Part shown: one piece after another, positions 56,491-64,000 of the stretch
Layout of the letters: each line of letters starts with the position of its first letter
How positions within the stretch are numbered: position 1 is the stretch's first letter
NCBI GenBank assembly: GCA_017163975.1
Contig: JAFFSR010000362.1
Span: forward strand, 2,477,501 to 2,541,500
Direction of reading: 5' to 3'
Source of the DNA: Anastatus disparis
Lineage: Eukaryota > Arthropoda > Insecta > Hymenoptera > Eupelmidae
DNA: 64,000 nt
Program-made: the position numbers and the translations under genes
The notes under the pieces: generated by a model
What the model was told of the DNA's origin: nothing
Seen by the model: only the letters and a program-made list of their open reading frames with translations
The model's database searches: none

Positions 56491-57860
56491 TTTTATACTT
56501 TTCTAAACGCTTTAAAAAGTCTTCTGCATTCTCTTGACCCGAAAATGTCAGATACCAAGATTGCAGAATTTTCACTAGTTTAGAGTTATCTTTTTCTATC
56601 TTTTTCCTTCGAGTTTTTTTCTTGGCTCAAAAAAGATAGTCAGACGCATTCTCACTTGTCGAACTATTGCTGCTACTACTACTTCTGTTGCTCAGATCTC
56701 TTGACTTAGTTTTAGAACGTTGATGATATCTTTTAGTATAACTCTTATATCTCTTATCACTCGATACCTCTAGAATACCACTGTGGGTTGATCTTAACAT
56801 TAACGACTTTTCCGCAGGTACATGACTTCTCTTACTCTTATCTGAGGATCGAGGATCATCTCTGTCAGATTTCTGACATTTATGATAACGACTTGTTCTA
56901 TCTCTCTGTTCAAGTTCATCTCCTTTCTCTCTTGATTAGTTGCTTCTTTCTTGGTTGGTTCTCTGTTGTGCTCGTTGTTGGTCTTGACCCCTTTCTTTAA
57001 CTTTGTTTTTCAACTCGTTTCTCGACTAATCATCCATAGGTTAAGTATTATTATTTTTGTTATATTTCCTTCTCGTCACATTTTCGTCATATGACAACCT
57101 TGTTGGATCACTATATTTATGAATCCTAAGATGGTGTGGTCACTCATGGATAATCAATTGGATGCCTTTTTCCCAGCCAGAGTGGTTTTAGGTGGCAATC
57201 CTGTTAACGTATTATTTTTATACGCAGTAGACGTCATCCTGGTTAATGAATATATTAAATGCAAATGAATGATACTTATAGCAAGCGTACTCGTAACAGT
57301 CGTAGTAGTTACGGCTATAGTGGTCACTACTAGTGCCTGGAACGAGAAGGAGGTAGTAGTCACATTATGCATTAGAGATATCCTCGTATCGTTTTTACTT
57401 GGAATTCTAGATCTCCTAATGTCGTCGACTCTAGCCCTCTCTGACTCTTCAGAGTCTTGTCCTGAAGCTGTTACTATTTAAGGTTCCATCTACGTGTGTA
57501 TTTTCGAATCACTCATATCTGGAAATAACGATTTCGATAATGAACCACGTTTGTCAACCTCAGGAAATCACGGAACTCGATCTACCACAGCTTTTCGTAT
57601 CTCTGCTCCATATAATCTCTCTCGAAGAATTTTCTCTGATCCTTGAGTATTAAGGTCAAACTCATTCAACTCCTCACTTACTCTTTCAATAGGCCAATCT
57701 CTGATATCCTCGTATCAATTGCTCAAGATCCCAGAACTGCTAATCAGTCTCCTTACCTACTCTGAATAATCTGCCATGCGGTTTGTTAATGATACCTTCT
57801 TATAATTGATTTTTATCCCGACTCAAATCTCGATAATTCTGAGTATTCTTGAATATCTAA
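56491..57860 (-). pseudogene. Gag, N-terminal part with SAP-like motif
   Basis: Minus strand: a segment near 57710-57600 reads VSEELNEFDLNTQGSEKILR followed by ERLYGAEI, which resembles a SAP-type helix-extended-loop-helix motif. A long Arg/Asp/Ser/Lys-rich region follows (57010-56640, ERGQDQQRAQQRTNQERSN and SSDKRYKSYTKRYHQRSK). FSGQENAEDFLKRLEKYKT then leads into the capsid-like region at about 56550. The order (N-terminal acidic part, basic-acidic linker, FSG start of capsid) matches the plus-strand Gag at 41885-43010. Confidence 0.65.
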
Positions 57861-58631
57861 TTTTTTTATTTGCTAGAAAATTTTTGAAAAATGGAACAAG
57901 AATAAGCAGAAACTAAATAAATTCAAAGAAAAATAAACTAACAACCTCCAGAAACTTTAAATAAAGGTGTAATTAGCGAAGGTACGCGTTCCGCAGGGCA
58001 AAAAGAGTGGTTCAATAAATTCTTTTCTTATGATAATAAATGGAAAAAAAATTTCTTACTAATGGCAGGAAATTAAGGCAACTCAAATCTTGAAACTGGG
58101 TGGGATTTATTCTCTGTTGGTTATTCAAAAGGGACTTAATTATTTTTAGGTTATAGACTGATAGCTATTCACACACAAAAATCGCTTTTAATATATACAC
58201 TTATCTCTAACCTATCTCTACACACAGTATAAAATAAATAATATACTATATATATAGAATGAATATTTAAATATGTCAAATTATATATTCATACTTTCGC
58301 GATTACCTTTGTATTTTTATTTTTTTATCTAGAAGGGGAAATAAAAAAAATCTTACTTATAAAATGAGACACAAAACTTCTTTTTTTTTCTCTTCTCTAA
58401 CTCTGTTTTATCAACCTACCTCTCTGATCTCGAAAATAAACTTTTCTCTTTTCTTGAATACTTCTTTCTCAATTCTTGATATAATTTGATTTCAATAAAA
58501 AAAATAAAATTTCACATAACTTTTGGCTTCTCCATTCTCAACTCTCAATTAATGACTTTCTCAACACGCTGGGCGAAAAATTAATGGAATTTAAGACTCA
58601 TGATTTTTTTACCAAGAAACAGTGACAGCAT
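57861..58631 (-). other. Leader of the minus-strand gypsy element
   Basis: No ORF supported. AT-rich, with TCTCT-rich stretches near 58380-58440. Confidence 0.4.
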
Positions 58632-59450
58632 GTGAATAACCTAAAAGAATATCTTCAAGAAGAGGAGTTTATTGTCTGTTTCGATTTTGCGGAAAACTAT
58701 GCGTTGGTAGTACAGAATTCTACCCAATCTTTCCATTGGAAAAATAATCAGGCAACTACTTTTACAGTTGTAGTCTATTACAAAGAAAATAATGATCTCA
58801 AACATGTAAGCATTGCTATAATTTCGGATAATCTAAACCGTGATACTATTGCGGTCTATTAATATCAAAAAATTGTCATGCTTTATCTGAAATCTGATTT
58901 CACAGTTAAAAGAATTTATTATTTAACATTTTAAGCATAAAAAAAATATGGAAAATCTTCTGTTTCATAAAAAAGATTTCGAAATCACAGCGAAATGCCA
59001 CCACGCAAGGTAAAGGTGCATGTGACAGTATCAGTGCGAACTTAAAAAGACGTGCAAAGCGTGCTAGTCTACAACTTTCATCCAAAAATAGAATTTCAAC
59101 AGCAGAAAGTCTTTACAAATAAGCTAAAAATTATTGCGAAGGAACCAAAGTTTTTTATAGCAGTAAAGATGATTATGGAAAATTTATTTTGAAACTTAAA
59201 CCAAGAATAGATAATACTAAAACTATACCAGGGACTTTATAGTACCATGCTTTTATTCCATTGAATCAAAACACTTTAAATCTGAAGAAAACGTCTTCAG
59301 GTTCTACATATCAAATCTTTCCAAAAGAAGTCACTAAAAAACAGAAAATAATGTATCCAAACACGTAACTAAGACAAAGAAAGCCACGAAGCTGAAGAGT
59401 TTGAATACTCATTCCTCTTCAGAAGCCAAAGTAACAAAAAAAGATTTTTA
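58632..59450 (+). pseudogene. Pseudogene of an unrecognised repeat-associated protein
   Basis: The frame at 58632-58862 encodes MNNLKEYLQEEEFIVCFDF, then AENYALVVQNSTQSFHW, TFTVVVYYKENNDLKHVSIA and NRDTIAVY, followed by a stop. The reading continues in changing frames with GKGACDSISANLKRRAKRAS (about 59010), LYK, FYSSKDDYGKFILKLKPRID (about 59155) and YHAFIPLNQNTLNLKKTSSG (about 59240), with stops at several sites. The whole looks like one protein of over 250 residues. I believe similar proteins occur in multiple copies in insect and other animal genomes, but I cannot name a family or function. The Asp/His-rich pattern could suggest a transposase-like fold; this is speculation. The satellite-like array follows directly. 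Confidence 0.5.
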
Positions 59451-59509
59451 ATTTTAGAGTATTTTGAAATAAAAAAAAAATGTTTCTATTTATTAAGTCA
59501 ATAAAATCT

Positions 59510-60790
59510 TAGAAACTACTCGATGGATTTACTTTAAATTTTCCATACAATTCAATTTTTTGATGAACTGGTGCGAAAGCTATTGAGAATTGGTTTTCCT
59601 AGCGTAGTTTTTTTTTGGAATCATTTTAAGAATTTTAAAAAAATTTCGATTTTTCATTTTTTTTGTATTTTACGTAAACTACTCGAAGAATTTGTTCAAA
59701 AATTTGTATGGAACTTAATTTGGACTGCCGAAAGTATAAAAAATTTTGTAAACTAATTTTCTTAGCGCACTATTAATTTTAGAGCATTTTTAAAATTTTT
59801 TAAAAAATTTTTATTTTTAATTTTTTTCTATTTTACGAAAACCAATTGATAGATTTGCTCCAAAATTTGTATGCAATTAATTCGCTACTGTCTGAAGAAA
59901 ACAAGCTTTGGAAAACTAATTTTCTCAGCGCAGTTTTAATTGTAGAGCACTTTGAAAATTTTCAAAAAAATTTTTATTTTTCATTTATTTTTTTTTTTGC
60001 GTTAACCATACTATAAATTTTCTCCAAAATTTTTATACAATTAATTCGCTATTGTCTGAAAAAAATAAGCTCTTGAAAAATAATTTTCTTGGCGTGGTTA
60101 CAATTTTAGAGAATTTTAAAGATTTAAAAAAAAATTTCGATTCTTCTTTTCTTACTTTTTTTTATTCTACGTAAAGTACTCGATAGATTTGTTCTAAAAA
60201 TTGCAGGAAAATTATTTGCGACTGCCAAAAGAAGGGAAATTTTCAAAAATTGATTTTTATAGTGTAGTTTTAATTTTAGAGCATTTTTAAAATTTTGAAA
60301 AAGAAATTTTGAAAAGAAAATGTTATTTATTTAACCAGTTAGATCTCGAAAATTACACGATGGATTTGCTTCAAATTTTTTACACCATCTATGTTTTTGT
60401 ATAACTAGGCGAGAAGCTATTGAAAATTTGTATTCATAGTGTATTTTTTTTTTATAGAACCATTTTAAGAATTTGAAAAAATTTTCGATTTTTAATTTTT
60501 TTTGTTGTATTTTACGTAAGTTAATTGATGAATTTGCTTTGAGATTTCCATGGGAATAATTTGCATCTGCCAAAAGAAGGATAACTTTTATAAACCAATC
60601 TTTTTAGCGTAGTTTTCATTTTAGAAAATTTTAAAAATTTTCTTAAAAAATTTTCATATTTCAGTTTTTTTTCCATTTTACGTAAAGTACTCGATAGAAT
60701 TGCTCTAAAATTGGTATACAAGTTATTTGCTACTGTCTTTATAAACCAAGTTTAAAAAAAATAATTTTATTAGCGTAGCTTTTTGATCAC
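59510..60790. repeat. Satellite-like array of ~167-bp monomers
   Basis: A phrase of the form TACTCGATAGATTTGCTC recurs at about 59517, 59679, 59843, 60007, 60177, 60353, 60521 and 60687, spacing 162-176 bp. Each monomer also has TGTATGCAATTAATTCGCTA-like, CTGCCAAAAGAAG-like and TTTTCTTAGCGTAGTTTTAA-like phrases in the same order. About 7.5 diverged monomers are present. ORFs here (59571-59756, 60331-60721) are shadows. Confidence 0.82.
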
Positions 60791-61510
60791 TTCTTTTGAT
60801 TTCTGAGTTACTCTTGAAAATTTATAATAGTACTACTGATTTAGATGTTGACTTGTATTATTACATTCAATAAAGTATTTAAATATAATCATTATTAAAT
60901 ATTATAAATTAAATTGTTTTTTAATAAATGGAAAAAATATTTGAAGAAGAAGAATGAATTTCGTTGTCATCATTCTTTTAAAGTACAAATTTATTAATAA
61001 ATATTAATGTTAGACAATTTTTTTATATTAAAATCACATTTAAATAAATATAAAAAAAATAATAAAACTCAAAGAGCTCTATGAGAAAGCATTCCGCCAA
61101 AGCACTTAGCAGCGTTTTTTTATATACGTTTTGATACCGCAAAAGCGAGTTTAAAACAACAGGATTAAGCGCTTGTGCGCTGCGCTGGGAGAGTTGACGT
61201 GATTCCCCCCATGTATATGTATGTGGAGATATCTGTCTTATAAATTTCAAAATTCGAACTCAACACAATTCAAAGTTAATACCAATCTAAACACTTATTG
61301 TCTAACTAACCACGCTCGTCAGTTATTCGAATTTCTCTCGAAAACCCACGCTTCGCCGCTATTTTGAAAAATACAAAATTACTCTTTAACGGTTTTTTTA
61401 TACTTTGACAAACACTTTAAAATTTTCATTACACTTCAAGCTATTGAAAATTACTTTCTCGAAATACTAAAAATTTTTCATTTTTTTTTACCGGTCCAGA
61501 CGAAATCCTG
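60791..61510. other. Non-coding stretch
   Basis: No gene supported; the part from about 61260 is probably the start of the gypsy leader next to the primer site. Confidence 0.4.
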
Positions 61511-61522
61511 CGTTGGGCGCCA
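61511..61522 (-). promoter_or_regulatory. Primer-binding site of the minus-strand gypsy element
   Basis: TGGCGCCCAACG on the minus strand, two bases after the LTR end. Same sequence as at 37155-37166. Confidence 0.75.
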
Positions 61523-61524
61523 TT

Positions 61525-62482
61525 TGTAACAGGGGAATTCGTTCCCTCTGCTTAGTTACTCTAATCTTAACTCTATAATAACATCTCTGAATTACTCGTA
61601 ATTTTTAATGTAATAATTTTCCTTTACTTTACTCTGAATATAACCATAAATAAATTAGCAATCAACTCTCTTGGGTGGATTCCAATTGGGTCTTCGCAGG
61701 GAACAACGACGAAACCAGCAATAAATAAATTATATATTTAGAACAACACAATTATAATATAACACTTAAGTAAAATTGTTAAGTAAACTTCAAGATGAGT
61801 AATATTCACTCTCAATTTAATAAAGTAAAATTAACAATTTGATCACCCGACAATTTCTCGAAATTACGTGGAGTGTAAGAACAACTGCGTGTTAAAGACT
61901 CTGGCTTGACTTAATAAACTTTTATGTAAATTATAATTAATAAAAATTAAATTGAAGATGTGACGTTAATATTAAAATTAACGATCGCGGTGAGACCGAC
62001 GTTAAACTATGACGAGCAAACCGATGACGCGCACTGACTCTGAATTTTTACTTTTATAAAAGCAGTAAGATGGAGGACTTACCGTAATGATAAAAAGTGT
62101 TACTCTCCAATGATAAAAAAATCTCCAACCAGAAATCTCTTCTCCTCTCTCAAAACTAGAAATAAAAAATCTCTCTCGTATATATTCGAAAAACTGGCAG
62201 CGTGATATCTCTTCTCAGTGGAATAAAACCGAATAAAATAGAGTATAGCACTCAAAACAAACTCAACGAGTATAACCAGGAATGTAGGAAGATCAACCAA
62301 GTGAAGCTTTCCAGATCCAATAGAGAAGTGTGTCGATGGAGCGTCTTCTCTCAAGCTTCTTCCTTCTCATCCCTTCTTTAATTAATTACGTCACGACTAT
62401 AATAACTGTTGATTGTTTATTAATCTTTTTCGTAATTGTTATTTGTCGATTGCAAAGAATGTTGACTCATAACTAATCAACA
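61525..62482 (-). repeat. 5-prime LTR of the minus-strand gypsy element
   Basis: On the minus strand it ends CCCCTGTTACA at 61525 directly before the primer site. The start is placed at TGTTGATTAGTTATG (62482) because that gives TG...CA ends with TGTT/AACA-type inversion; the right boundary is tentative. No second LTR copy was found near 51458, so the 3-prime LTR is missing. Confidence 0.6.
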
Positions 62483-64000
62483 CCTTCCATTTAGGCTGCT
62501 TCTTAGATGTTAGCGCCCTCTATTACTCGCGCGCTTCATTTAAATTCATATTTAGAATGCTCCATATAGTCGATGTTGATTATTCTTTATGCGAACTTCA
62601 TAATTATCTTTCCAGCGCTCGATTCTTCTATCTTCCATCATTCTCGCTCTCGATTCTACGTAGTTTCATATATAATACTCGTACTAATACGTTGTATTCC
62701 TATACATCTTTACTACATATACATATTCATATAATAGCGTATATATGAGCCTGATGCATGAACTATAGCTGGCTCTCTTTTTTCTGTAATCATTTGATTT
62801 CCCTACTCACGACTCGATATACTTTCTCTTTCTTTTTACCATCGTCTCTTTGTATCGATTCTGTCATCGATCGTGAAGCTCTGTCGCAACTTAATCACGT
62901 TTATCTGCACCGTCGCTTTCTCTTTATTCTCGAGCACGTGTTTTCAATGTTCCGCACCATTTCCCGGTTTAGCTCGTAATTGTGTATCTCGAGTGTAAGT
63001 GTGTGGTGTGTGCCTATACTCTGCGTGCGCGCGCGTGCGTGTGTGTGTGTGTGTGTGTGTGTTAGTGTCTATCAGTGACACAGCGCGTACGTCGTCGAAG
63101 ATGGCAACATACACAAGCACTGACAGGTCATACTCCTCAATAAATTTTTTTATTCTTAAATATGTTTTGTGCACTAGTGCTGAAGAGTTGCAACCTTCTT
63201 CGTGGCTTAACTCTTAGTGCTTCATGGCAAACTGATGGTGACTGTGGCTTTTTCTATCACTACGTGTTTCATCTTTTGGGCTAGGTTGCCCTGTATCTCT
63301 GTCTTTCTCTACCAGCAAGTCGTCTGCTCATTCGACTCACGTGCTTCTTAAAACAAAACAATAAAAAATAAAAGTGATTAGTTTCAACCATTTATTTAAT
63401 AATCGGTTTCGTGGATGCATCTCGGCTGGAATCTTTCCCTTTTATTTTTTCGAGTAGATTCTTTATTAAGATGCAATAAACGCATCATAATATTATTTTT
63501 ATTAGCATATATCTATTTCTATATTATATATTTGTAAGGAAATGTGCTACCACTTTTGACATAGTCTTGTAATCCTCTCCCACATCCTCTTATTATCCTC
63601 TTCTACTTTTTCTTCTTATCCTCTTTTGCATCCTCTTCTCACTTTCTTCTATATTCCTCAATTATTAAATACTTGAATTATATTATTTATTTCTTAAACT
63701 TTAATTTTGCTCAACACTTTACTTAATAATTTCCAAAAATAAAATTTATTTTTCAATAGATTATTTTTTTAGTAAAATTAGTTTAACATATATCTATTTT
63801 CATCATTTAAGTTTATTTTGAATGATTTAATATGTTTGCTATTTTTAAAATATATTTTTTGTAATTTTTATCATCTTCCAAGAAATTTGTATTTATTAAA
63901 TTAATATTCATAAGATTTTTATTGTAAAATTTTGAATATCAATAGAGACATTGTTCCAATTGTTAAATACTTAAATAATATTATTATTTTTTTGCTTTTA
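62483..64000. other. Non-coding flank with microsatellites
   Basis: It contains a (GCGC)/(GT)n tract at about 63025-63062 and degenerate ATCCTCTT-type repeats at about 63570-63655. Sequence at 62860-63320 is GC-richer and could be regulatory or 5-prime untranslated DNA of a host gene, but no ORF or exon is supported. Confidence 0.45.

Noticed and set aside
59510..60790. CRISPR-like array
   Set aside because: Monomers are long, diverged and without spacers; it is a tandem satellite in eukaryotic DNA.
62944..63217. ORFs with Thr/His or Val/Cys runs
   Set aside because: They translate a (GT)n microsatellite.

Overview
This window is AT-rich eukaryotic nuclear DNA, almost certainly from an insect. 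A hymenopteran is plausible but unproven. Nearly all of it is nested, decayed transposable elements; there are no operons and no prokaryotic genes. The only good candidate for an ordinary host gene is the C-terminal part of a flavin amine oxidase at 35777-36449, with a clean 67-bp intron. A weaker candidate is an unidentified membrane-protein exon at the left edge (41-474).

Layout. 1044-8932 is a large Tc1/mariner-type element with about 1-kb terminal inverted repeats. It holds a broken transposase, a foldback block with internal 29-bp repeats, and a 1.6-kb palindrome. 9051-9720 is a palindromic MITE. 9721-14127 is a minus-strand gypsy-like element (LTR, primer site, repeat-rich leader, gag, RT fused by deletion to the integrase end) with a foreign solo LTR in its leader. 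14357-16690 is a decayed Polinton/Maverick DNA polymerase B. 17385-25404 is a complete-ended LTR element (AAGT target duplication) carrying only gag, itself hit by a palindromic MITE, a dimeric tRNA-type SINE and another insert. 25780-27415 is a Penelope-like element (RT plus GIY-YIG) with an inverted partner copy. 28697-31375 is a second Polinton block (packaging ATPase, two conserved small proteins, a phospholipase-like capsid protein, integrase). 31376-35625 holds repeats, including two palindromes.

36965-41876 is a minus-strand relative of the gag-only LTR element with an unusual chained LTR. 41877-45075 is a plus-strand gypsy element (gag, protease, RT, RNase H). 45565-45915 is a GC-rich minisatellite, followed by a decayed BEL/Pao element to about 49360. 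49347-50074 has two hairpin elements. 50190-51300 is a minus-strand gag fragment. 51458-62482 is a long interrupted minus-strand gypsy element with its LTR and primer site at the right. Inside its leader lie a pseudogene of an unrecognised repeat-associated protein and a satellite-like array of about 167-bp monomers. 62483-64000 is non-coding with microsatellites.

The most striking global pattern is the density of near-perfect long palindromes: at least seven unrelated ones, each 260-1600 bp, in 64 kb. None of the element proteins appears intact, so the genes do not form a working system. The window reads as a graveyard of layered insertions. All identifications are from reading motifs by eye; no database search was possible.
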